From positions 1 to 20,323 of IMG/VR virus record IMGVR_UViG_3300043331_001777: a DNA stretch of 20,323 bases, one strand, 5' to 3'. The notes beneath the pieces are model-generated. The model did no database searches and was not told the DNA's origin. It saw only the letters and a program-made list of their open reading frames with translations. This DNA is from a virus. The translations under genes and the position numbers were made by a program. Below are positions 1 to 6,700 of this stretch, piece by piece. Positions within the stretch are counted from its first letter, which is position 1, and each line of letters begins with the position of its first letter.

Positions 1-1
1 G

Positions 2-97
2 TCCTTTGGTGACCTGATGGAGCCCGTCGGGGAATCCTTGCGCGTGGCAGCGGCGGTGCACGAGCAGAGCGGCCAGGGGCCCACGGCAGAGGAGTAG
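2..97 (+). CDS. 3' end of an upstream phage gene (partial)
   Basis: An open frame enters from the left edge and stops at TAG 95-97, giving 31 C-terminal residues that end in GPTAEE. The next gene starts four bases later, so the two look like neighbours in one operon. Position just before the head-tail connector genes suggests a head gene such as a capsid or capsid-associated protein. That is inferred from gene order only; the fragment is too short to recognise. Confidence 0.6.
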   Translation, partial: SFGDLMEPVGESLRVAAAVHEQSGQGPTAEE

Positions 98-100
98 TCG

Positions 101-469
101 ATGCCCGAAACGCCACCCCGGGTGAGTCATGCCGACCTGGCAGCGTTTCTGCCGTCGAGCACAACCGTGGACTTTACGCCGTATCTGGTCATGAGCCATG
201 CCTTTGTGGAGGCACGCCTGGGCGGGCAGGGTGTCGATGAACATCTCCTCGTGCACATTGAGATGAACATCGCGGCCGATATGGTGTTGTTGGACGAACA
301 GCGCATCAAGTCGGAGTCCCGAGGGCGCGCCAGCATTACGTATGAGACCTATGGCAGTGCGAGCGGCCACACGCGGTACTGGGAGTGGGCCTGTCGGCTC
401 GACCCTACCGGGGGCTTGCAGGACGCGGGCAAACGGCGCGCGACCTTTGCCGTGATTGCGGCGCCGTGA
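101..469 (+). CDS. Head-tail connector-like protein
   Basis: This 122-residue protein starts at ATG 101, with GAGGAG about ten bases upstream. Its size, mixed alpha/beta character and position fit the small gp6-like/adaptor proteins that dock under the portal and begin the head-tail interface. It opens with a short helical segment (HADLAAFLP) typical of adaptors. A middle stretch around residues 45-65 has regular hydrophobic spacing and could be a helix. The stop overlaps the GTG start of the next gene (GTGA, 466-469), so the two are likely translationally coupled. The family assignment rests mainly on gene order; a different head-completion protein is possible. Confidence 0.55.
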   Translation: MPETPPRVSHADLAAFLPSSTTVDFTPYLVMSHAFVEARLGGQGVDEHLLVHIEMNIAADMVLLDEQRIKSESRGRASITYETYGSASGHTRYWEWACRLDPTGGLQDAGKRRATFAVIAAP

Positions 470-801
470 GCAATCCGTTTCACCGCACCTTGCGGCAGAC
501 GGCCACCTACTGGGCCCCGGGCGTCACCGATGCCTATGGGCACCCGGACTTTGCCGCGCCCGTGCAGATTGCCTGTCGCTGGGAAGACGGCATGGAGACG
601 GTGACCACGCGCACCGGCGAGGAAGTACAGAGTACCAGTATCGTCGATCTGGCCAGTGCTGTGGTGACCGATGGCTATCTGGCACTGGGCACGTTTGCCG
701 AGGCAGACCCCGGCACCGTGGACGCGGCGCGCCAGATCATTCGCGTCGACCGCATTCCGGCGCTGCGAACCAATGCCATGGAATATACGGCGTATTTGTA
801 G
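466..801 (+). CDS. Head-closure/stopper-like minor protein
   Basis: This 111-residue protein probably starts at GTG 466, inside the GTGA overlap with the previous stop. The frame is open further upstream, but that would overlap the connector gene heavily. The N-terminal half has a Y-W-A-P segment, then V-Q-I-A-C-R-W-E-D, and later T-R-T-G-E-E-V-Q-S. This beta-strand layout recurs in small head-completion proteins of siphoviruses (SPP1 gp16-like stoppers), which close the head channel and receive the tail. It lies between the connector-like and gp10-like genes, as expected. Eight bases separate it from the next start. The role is inferred from motif pattern and gene order. Confidence 0.6.
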   Translation: MSNPFHRTLRQTATYWAPGVTDAYGHPDFAAPVQIACRWEDGMETVTTRTGEEVQSTSIVDLASAVVTDGYLALGTFAEADPGTVDAARQIIRVDRIPALRTNAMEYTAYL

Positions 802-809
802 GGGGCACG

Positions 810-1181
810 GTGGCACTTACGGGGTTAGAGCAGGTGATGCGGAATGTGCAGCGGGAACTACGAAAGCTCCAACAGACGAGCCAGGCCGGGGCGGTGCGCT
901 GGGCGCTGCTGACGCAACGGCGCTCTCAGATCAGAACTCCAATAGAAACTGGAAATTTACGCGCAAGTCACCGGGTGGTCTCTGAGGAGCACGGCGACAT
1001 CTTTGAAGTGGCCGTGGGCTGTGGCGGCATTAGCCCCAGCGGTGAAAATCTGGATTACGCGGTCCCGGTGCACGAACGCCTGGACGTACACCATCCGGTG
1101 GGCGAAGCGAAGTTCCTGGAAAAAGCGGTGCGCGAGGGCATTCCTGATGTCGTGCCGATGATCCGTGGGGGCACGCCGTGA
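810..1181 (+). CDS. HK97 gp10-like head-tail joining protein
   Basis: This 123-residue protein starts at GTG 810, four bases after a G-rich ribosome binding site (GGGGG, 801-805). The same frame is open back to 456, but that part is the shadow of the preceding gene. Residues 1-40 are helical and basic. The middle reads T-P-I-E-T-G-N-L-R-A-S, and the C-terminal half has Y-A-V-P-V-H-E-R followed by H-P-V-G-E-A-K-F-L-E-K-A. Those are hallmarks of the HK97 gp10-like family, small proteins at the head-tail junction where tail tube and terminator attach. The stop overlaps the next GTG start (GTGA, 1178-1181). Family assignment is fairly firm. Confidence 0.85.
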   Translation: MALTGLEQVMRNVQRELRKLQQTSQAGAVRWALLTQRRSQIRTPIETGNLRASHRVVSEEHGDIFEVAVGCGGISPSGENLDYAVPVHERLDVHHPVGEAKFLEKAVREGIPDVVPMIRGGTP

Positions 1182-1432
1182 GTAGCCAGCGGAAGCCCCG
1201 CTACGATGGCTATGGCCGGGAGGTGCCAGCGCTGAGTGAGGCGCGGCAAGAATCGCTCCTGGACCGGCCCACGAACCGCGAGGCCATGGCCCGCATCCAG
1301 GCCATGCTGCAACAGCGGTGGCAAGAAGTGCTGCGGCGCGGCCAGCATGTGACGATCTCCCTGACGTTTGACGTGCAGGACGGGGTGATCCAACAGGATA
1401 TCAAAGAAACACTGGTTAAAACGTATAAGTAG
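1178..1432 (+). CDS. Small phage protein of unknown function (84 aa)
   Basis: I do not recognise this 84-residue protein. It starts at GTG 1178, overlapping the stop of the gp10-like gene by four bases, which argues for coupled translation and a real gene. The N-terminus is basic and polar. Residues about 30-54 look like a single helix (REAMARIQAMLQQRWQEVL), and the end has beta-type alternation (HVTISLTFDVQDGVIQQD). It is the last gene before the terminator at 1477-1520, so it closes the head-completion block. A head-tail accessory role is only a guess from position. Confidence 0.7.
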   Translation: MSSQRKPRYDGYGREVPALSEARQESLLDRPTNREAMARIQAMLQQRWQEVLRRGQHVTISLTFDVQDGVIQQDIKETLVKTYK

Positions 1433-1449
1433 ATCGGTATTCAGACCCG

Positions 1450-1468
1450 CTACCCCGGGGGGTGGTAG
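1450..1468 (+). other. Hairpin upstream of the terminator
   Basis: CTACC (1450-1454) pairs with GGTAG (1464-1468). Two further inner C:G pairs form around one bulged T, closing a loop of four G. No T-run follows it directly, so it is not a terminator by itself. It stands nine bases before the terminator stem and could be part of one folded leader. Confidence 0.5.
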
Positions 1469-1476
1469 GGAACGGG

Positions 1477-1520
1477 GCCGAGGGACTCCAGGCGTGGAGC
1501 GACTCGGCTCTGTTTTTTTT
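1477..1520 (+). terminator. Strong intrinsic terminator inside the structural operon
   Basis: GCCGAG (1477-1482) pairs with CTCGGC (1503-1508). Inside it CTCCA (1486-1490) pairs with TGGAG (1495-1499) around a GGCG loop. The outer stem can extend to 12 pairs with two G-T wobbles, using AACGGG upstream and the bases after 1508. A TCTG spacer and eight T residues (1513-1520) follow. This is a textbook Rho-independent terminator. The next ribosome binding site (GGGGGAGG) begins at 1521, leaving no room for a promoter between terminator and next gene. Confidence 0.85.
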
Positions 1521-1534
1521 GGGGGAGGCCGGCA

Positions 1535-1927
1535 ATGATTCTTGATGAGATTGGGAGCTTTTTAGCCGCAGAAGGCGTCGCCACTGTAGGCACAACCCTG
1601 TTCAAGAGTCTGTTGCCCGATAGCCCAGATACGGCCATGGCGCTGTTTGAAACAGGGGGCTTGAGTGGTCAATACGTGCTGGGAGGGCTGCCCGTCGATA
1701 CCGAGCGCCCCGGGCTGCAGATTCTCTGTCGCGCCAATGACTACAGCACCGCACGCCAGCACGCAGAAAATGCCTACCGGGCACTCGATAGCGTCAACGA
1801 CCAGGCGCTCAGTGGCGTGCACTATCACTGGATACAGCCACAGCAGCCGCCGTTCAGCCTGGGGCAAGACGAGCGGGGGCGGCTCCTGGTGGCCTTTAAC
1901 GTCATTGCGAGCAAGGAACTCTCATGA
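1535..1927 (+). CDS. Tail terminator / minor capsid-like protein
   Basis: This 130-residue protein starts at ATG 1535 behind GGGGGAGG (1521-1528). It begins with a helix, then a G-x-P strand region, then R-P-G-L-Q-I-L-C-R followed by a helix (STARQHAENAYRALDS), and ends in F-N-V-I-A-S-K-E-L. This order of strands and helix, with the R-P-G-x-Q-x-x-x-R segment, matches small tail-terminator proteins often annotated as bacteriophage minor capsid protein (PF12691-like). These cap the finished tail tube and join it to the head. Its place between the joining genes and the tube gene supports this. The stop overlaps the next ATG by four bases (ATGA, 1924-1927). Confidence 0.75.
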   Translation: MILDEIGSFLAAEGVATVGTTLFKSLLPDSPDTAMALFETGGLSGQYVLGGLPVDTERPGLQILCRANDYSTARQHAENAYRALDSVNDQALSGVHYHWIQPQQPPFSLGQDERGRLLVAFNVIASKELS

Positions 1928-2259
1928 GCGAACGCAAACGCAGTACGACAAGAGACGCGATACAGCAAGACAATCCCCTGGGCTATCACGAGAGCACGTT
2001 CAAGGGCCTCCCGCAGTACGTGTGTGACACCTGCGGCGCCGCGTTTTTCGTGTCGGCCGAGGGGGAGACGCGGGACATCGTCGTCCATCTCCGGGACCAT
2101 GATGCCCAGAAGACGGCGGCAGCCCGCCAGGAACAACGGCAGGTGGTCTCGCCCCTGGTGGATGCCGCAGGACAGCCCATCACCCGAACCGTCGCGAGCA
2201 CCACACCGCCTGAGGGGGACAGCACGGTCACCCCGGCAGACGAGCCGCCGACGGCGTGA
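1924..2259 (+). CDS. Small C2H2 zinc-finger-like protein
   Basis: This 111-residue protein begins at ATG 1924, overlapping the previous stop by four bases, so it is very probably translated. Residues 34-59 hold C34-x2-C37 and, 17 residues later, H55-x3-H59, the spacing pattern of a C2H2 zinc ribbon or finger. The segment before it is polar and basic. The tail from about residue 62 is low-complexity, rich in Gln, Thr, Pro and Ala, and probably disordered. I cannot name a family. A DNA-, RNA- or protein-binding role is possible. Its location between tail terminator and tail tube genes is unusual for a regulator, so a structural or assembly role cannot be excluded. Confidence 0.75.
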   Translation: MSERKRSTTRDAIQQDNPLGYHESTFKGLPQYVCDTCGAAFFVSAEGETRDIVVHLRDHDAQKTAAARQEQRQVVSPLVDAAGQPITRTVASTTPPEGDSTVTPADEPPTA

Positions 2260-2266
2260 TTACTCC

Positions 2267-2284
2267 GGCCGCACGCACGCGGCC
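2267..2284 (+). other. GC-rich hairpin between zinc-finger gene and tail tube gene
   Basis: GGCCGC (2267-2272) pairs perfectly with GCGGCC (2279-2284) around the loop ACGCAC. It begins seven bases after the stop at 2257-2259. No T-run follows, so it is not a classic terminator. It may protect or process the mRNA of the highly expressed tail tube gene downstream. The rest of this 75-base gap holds only the tube gene's ribosome binding site. Confidence 0.45.
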
Positions 2285-2334
2285 CCCCAGGGCGCTGAGG
2301 GTGTCGGCGCACACACACCAGAAAGGAGCCTGGC

Positions 2335-3006
2335 ATGGCTGGCTACGCAGGTCGCAGTACACAGGTGCAACTCGGCGACATGACTGCCGGGAGTCCCATC
2401 AACATTGTCGATGTCACGGTCACCAGCGGGGTCGCTGACATCGAGGCCACCGCCCACGGACTGGCCAATAACGATATTGTGGAAATTGCCGCCGTCGGCG
2501 GGATTCTCAATATCAACGATTATCATCTCGTGCGCGTCACGGATGCCAACAATTTCACCCTGAACGGCTCCCCCAACCTTTCGGGCACCTACACCAGTGG
2601 CGGAACGGTGACCAAGCAGAACGGCGCCTATACCAATATCCCGGCGATTCTCTCGATTGAAGACGGCGAAGAAGACGATGAAATCGACGTGTCCGCCATG
2701 GATACGCCCCAGGGCTTCCGCGAGTTCGTCGCCGGCATGATCGGCGCCGATTTTACCCTGCAATACAACTGGCTCCCCAACAGCGTAGGCCAGGGCATGG
2801 TCGCCGGCCTCTATAACGTCAAACGCTCCACGACGCCGGTGTGGTGGCGCCTCTTGTTCCCGCAGGTGAGTACGACGCACGTGCCCGCCAAAGCCTTTCT
2901 CGGCGTGCTCCTCAGTCTGCGCGAGACCGCCAGTACCGAGGGCAAGCTGGAAGGCAACGGCCGAGGCCGTATTACCCGTGCCCGTATCATGACGCCCGGC
3001 ACCTAG
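2335..3006 (+). CDS. Major tail tube protein with an FCCH-like domain near its N-terminus
   Basis: This 223-residue protein starts at ATG 2335 behind a strong AAAGGAG (2322-2328). It is called as tube protein from position (just before the G/GT chaperones), its good ribosome site and its size. The body from about residue 97 has acidic D-G-E-E-D-D-E-I-D-V-S-A and G-F-R-E-F-V-A-G-M segments. It ends in G-R-G-R-I-T-R-A-R, like phage tube proteins that polymerise around the tape measure. Residues about 22-95 form an extra beta-rich module with A-H-G-L-A-N-N-D-I-V-E-I (39-51), resembling the E1-FCCH domain often found in phage structural proteins. The same module recurs in the M-like protein at 7861-8433. 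A 46-base gap with a perfect palindrome follows. Confidence 0.8.
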   Translation: MAGYAGRSTQVQLGDMTAGSPINIVDVTVTSGVADIEATAHGLANNDIVEIAAVGGILNINDYHLVRVTDANNFTLNGSPNLSGTYTSGGTVTKQNGAYTNIPAILSIEDGEEDDEIDVSAMDTPQGFREFVAGMIGADFTLQYNWLPNSVGQGMVAGLYNVKRSTTPVWWRLLFPQVSTTHVPAKAFLGVLLSLRETASTEGKLEGNGRGRITRARIMTPGT

Positions 3007-3023
3007 CACAGCGGCTGGTCAGC

Positions 3024-3035
3024 GACTGGCCAGTC
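3024..3035. repeat. 12-base perfect palindrome in the gap after the tube gene
   Basis: GACTGGCCAGTC is its own reverse complement. It lies between the tube gene stop and the ribosome binding site of the chaperone gene. An alternative RNA fold pairs CTGGTC (3015-3020) with GGCCAG (3028-3033). It could be an operator, an RNA processing structure or chance. Confidence 0.4.
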
Positions 3036-3052
3036 ACAGGACAGGAGTGCGT

Positions 3053-3457
3053 ATGGTCTTAGATCGTCAGACGATTCTCAGCACAATCGACTTGCCCCAA
3101 GAAAAGGTCGAGGTGCCCGAGTGGGGCGGCACGGTGCTGGTGCAGGGGCTCACCGCGGCGGAGTTCAATGCCATTCAGCGACAGTTCCGGCTGGACGACA
3201 GCCCGGAGCAAGTGTTCCAGAACGAAGAATTTTGGCTCATGCTGGTGGAGCGCTGCTGTATCAATGAGGACGGGCGTCCGCTGTTCCGTGAGGGCGATAC
3301 CATCCTGCTCAAGCAGAAGTCCGCGCGCGCCATTATGCGTGTGTTCGACGTGGCGCAGCGCCTGTGCGGTTTTGCCACTGAGGCAGCGGTAGCCGACGCA
3401 AAAAACGACTCAGCGACCCCCACGAGCGGTTCTGTTTCCGACTCGCCCTCAGCCTAG
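3053..3457 (+). CDS. Tail assembly chaperone, G-like short product
   Basis: This 134-residue product starts at ATG 3053, five bases after AGGAG (3043-3047). A GTG at 3047 in the same frame overlaps that site and is unlikely to be the start. The sequence (E-V-P-E-W-G-G-T-V-L-V near residue 20, then L-T-A-A-E-F-N-A-I-Q) matches lambda gpG-type chaperones, which bind the tape measure and keep it soluble while tube subunits are recruited. The end after residue 118 is Ser/Thr/Pro-rich and looks like filler read only when no frameshift occurs. The slippery heptamer lies at 3400-3406. Family fit and context are strong. Confidence 0.88.
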   Translation: MVLDRQTILSTIDLPQEKVEVPEWGGTVLVQGLTAAEFNAIQRQFRLDDSPEQVFQNEEFWLMLVERCCINEDGRPLFREGDTILLKQKSARAIMRVFDVAQRLCGFATEAAVADAKNDSATPTSGSVSDSPSA

Positions 3458-3789
3458 GGCGGACGAAAGCCGAATTGCTGCACAGTCTCTCTGCGCAAGA
3501 GCTGTTAGAGTGGGAGGTCTTTTTCGCCCTGGAAGGGGGCTGGCCCGCAGAGTGGGCCGACTGGCGGGCGGGGACCATCACGGCCATGATTGCCAACCTG
3601 GGCGCCGGGCTGGGCGGGAGTCGCAAGACCTGGCAACCGCAGGACTTTTATCGCCCGCACGAGCCGCCAGGCGGCGTAGGAGCCGCAGTGACGCCAGAAA
3701 GCCCGCAGCCGACCGAAGAGGATTTGACCATTATGAACCGCCTGGTGGCCAACCTGCAACGCCGGAACGGGCCAGCACACCCGGAGTAG
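3053..3789 (+). CDS. Tail assembly chaperone GT fusion made by -1 frameshift
   Basis: Ribosomes that slip back one base at A_AAA_AAC (3400-3406) leave the G frame after residue 118. They continue in the -1 frame from CGA 3406 to TAG 3787-3789, giving about 245 residues. The -1 frame carries a typical T-domain directly after the slip: F-R-L-A-L-S-L-G-R-T-K-A-E-L-L, then L-S-A-Q-E-L-L-E-W-E-V-F-F-A-L-E. This is the signature of lambda gpT/DUF4035-like proteins. It continues upstream of the first in-frame start-like codon of that frame, which confirms the fusion. In lambda the G to GT ratio sets proper tail assembly. Three bases separate its stop from the tape measure ATG. Confidence 0.85.
3400..3406 (+). 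promoter_or_regulatory. -1 programmed frameshift slippery heptamer A_AAA_AAC
   Basis: In the G frame the codons read GCA AAA AAC, so the heptamer A AAA AAC sits in exactly the X_XXY_YYZ register required for simultaneous -1 slippage. It is followed by a coding-like T-domain in the -1 frame. Confidence 0.88.
3423..3445 (+). promoter_or_regulatory. Possible frameshift-stimulating stem-loop
   Basis: CGAGCGG (3423-3429) pairs with CCG (3438-3440) and CTCG (3442-3445), with A3441 bulged and an eight-base loop. It starts 16 bases after the slippery site, somewhat further than usual. A second, mutually exclusive stem pairs CGCCCT (3444-3449) with AGGGCG (3456-3461) across the G stop codon. Either could pause ribosomes; neither is proven. 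Confidence 0.4.
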
Positions 3790-3792
3790 CCT

Positions 3793-6700
3793 ATGCCGAT
3801 TTCTGTTGGCGATCTGTTTGCCCGACTCACCCTCGATAGTCGGGGACTCCGTACCGGGGCCGATGCGGCGGTGCGGGAATTTAAAAGGGTCGAGACCGCT
3901 GCGCAGCAGATGCAGGAACAGACGACTGTTGTGCCGCGTCAGCCCCGCATTGCGGCGGGCGGCGGGGCGTTTGCCCAGCTCGGCCAACAGGTCAGCCGCG
4001 AAGCCCAGACCGCTGCGCAGCAGATTCAGCAGGCCGGGCAACAGGTGCAGCAGGCGGTCCAGCACGCGCAGCAAGGCATCCAGGCGCAACGCGGGCCACA
4101 GGCGTTTGGACAAAGCGCCTTTGCTCGCCTTGGGCAACAGGCGCAACGCGATGCCCAAATAGCCGCCACACAGATCAGACACGCGGGCCAACAGATCAAT
4201 CAGGCCGTCCAACAGGCCCAACGGGCAGGAAGTGGGGCGCAGCTGGGGGCCTTTGGGCAGGGGGCCTTTGCGCGACTCGGGCAGCAAGCCCAGGTCGCAG
4301 CACAACAGATTCAACAAGCGGGCCGCAGCAGCCAGAGCGTGTTCAGCCAACTCATGCAGCTCATGACGCAAACGGCGCGAGCAGGCATACAAGCATTCGG
4401 GGGCCTGGATCTCTCCCTCACGACCTTCATTGACCGCATGAGCTCCTTGCAAGGCGTGCTGGCCAGCCTGGGTGCCATCAAAGCCTTCACCTTTATTCTT
4501 GGCACGGGCACGCAGATAGATAGCCTGACGCGCTCCTTTAATGCGTTTTCTGGCTCAGCACGGGCGGGGGCCGAAAACCTGGGATTTGTCCGCGATCTCG
4601 CCAACCGGATCGGTATTGAATTTGTGCCGGCCGCTGAATCCTTCAAGAACCTCGCCGCCGCCGCCCGTGGCACGGTGCTGGCCGGACGCCCCGTGCAGGA
4701 GATTTTTGCCAATATCGCCACGACGGGCGCCACCATGGGCCTCAGTACCCAGCGCATGACCCTCGCCCTGAGCGCGCTGTCGCAGATGCTCAGCCGGGGG
4801 ACCGTGTCCATGGAGGAACTGCGGCAACAGCTGGGCGAACATTTGCCCGGGGCGTTTCAGAGTGCGGCCCGGGCCATGGGCGTCAGTACCAGCGAGCTCC
4901 AGAAAATGATTGAACAGGGCGAGGTGATGGCCACCGATTTTCTGCCACGCTTTGCCCGCCAGGTCGCGCAAGACCTGGGGGCCTCGACTGAAGCCGCGAG
5001 CGCGCGAGCAGCGGCCTCCTTTGCCCGCCTCACCAATGCGATTGTGGACCTGGGCAATGCGCTGGCCAGTGGTGGCGTGCTCTCCGGGCTGGCGGCCGTG
5101 ATTGAAACCCTCCTGAAGGTCAATAGCGCGTTTGATGCCGCCATCGCGCGCATTGCCCGCTTCAAAAGCCTGCTCGTCACGCCGGGGCAGGAACGGGGTG
5201 CCCAGCAACAATTGCAAGGGCTCATTCCCCCAGGCATCAGTCTGTCGCCCGCGCAGGAAACCGAAGCGCTCCGGGTCATTCAGCGCTACGAAAGCCTCCG
5301 CCAGAAACTGGAGCAGCTCCAAAAGGCCCCCACGCTGCCCTTTCTGCCCTCACCCGTGGGGCGGGTCGGGCGGGAACTGGAAGAGGCGCAGCGGGAGATG
5401 GACGCCTTACGCACGACCTTTCTCCAGATGGGCGAAGAAGCCAACCAGCAGGTGCAGCCCTTTCAGCGCCAGGCCGAGAGTGTGCGGACCGTGCAGCAAG
5501 AGCTGGCGGCCGTGCAGAAAGCCAGTGAAGGCATTCGGAGCGTCATGAACGGCCTGAATAAAGACCTGGCGCAGGTGGCGGCGAATGCGGAGCTCAGCGG
5601 CAAGGCCTTTGACCTGCCCAAAGAACGCAGCCAGGAAATTGCCAAGGCGTTCACCGACATCAGCAAGATCATGAGCGCCAATAAAATTACGCTGGGCGAC
5701 TTGCCAAAAGATATGCAAGCACAGATTCGTGCCTTGCAGGGCCAGCTCGAAGTAAAGACCCCACGGGCCAGACGTGACACGTCCTTTGATGCGGAGGACG
5801 TGGGGAAGGCGGATGCCCTCGCCCGGGCCTTTGGACAAGCCGGGCTCCAATTTGATGCCACACAGTTCAAGCTCCAAAAACTGTCGGAGACCTTGCGCAA
5901 CAAACTGGTCCGGGAAGGGCTGGACATTGCCCACCCTGCCGTGCAGGCGCTGATTGCTGAGATCCGCACCCTGCAAGCCGCCAGCACCGGCCTGCAAGGG
6001 CTGGGGCAAGCGCTGGTGGGCCTCAAAGCCTTTGACCAGGTCCCCGACATGGGGCCATTTGCCCGCGATGTGCAGACCATGGCCAATCAGGCCGCACTCC
6101 TGGGCGAGAGCTTTGACCTCCCCGCCGCCAAGCTCCAGGAATTTCAGAAAATCGTCCAGCAAACCGCCAGCACCAGTCTGCAAGTCACGGCCGAGCAAGC
6201 GGCGGCCACGCAGCAAGCGCTCAGTCAGTTGCGGGTCGAGGACATCCTGGAGAACCTTGCCCGGGCAGAAGCGGAGATCCAGCGCCAGGCGGCACTCCTC
6301 GGGCCAACGTTTGACGCCCTGACGCCGAAGATTCAGGCCATGAGCCAGGCGGTGCAACAGGCCTCTCGGTCTCAGCTCGACATTGTGCACCCGCGCATCG
6401 CGGCGTTGGCGCCGCAGGCACAGGAAGCCCAGATGGAGCAAGTGCTCCAGACCATCGAGCGCCAGATGGACCGCATTACCACGCAGGCGGCGCTGTTGGG
6501 AAACACCTTTGACGCGACCGGCGAGCGGGTGCAGGTGCTGGGGGCCGCCCTCAATACCGTGGCCGAGCAACAGCTGACTGGGTTTCAGAAAGAGGTGACC
6601 GGAATTCAGCAGCGCTTCGAGGCCATGAGCCTGCAAGGGCTCACCGACAGCCTGGCCCGAGGGCAGCAAGAGATTGCGCAACTCGCCGTGCTGTTGGGCC

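Noticed and set aside
385-465. Upstream extension of the head-closure frame to 385
   Set aside because: It would lie within the connector gene; GTG 466 in a GTGA overlap fits the coupling pattern.
456-809. Upstream extension of the gp10-like frame to 456
   Set aside because: It would overlap the head-closure gene entirely; GTG 810 with a G-rich ribosome site gives the usual family length.
3505-4452. A 315-codon - strand frame over the chaperone and tape measure start
   Set aside because: Antisense to well-supported genes; Leu/Arg-rich mirror composition.
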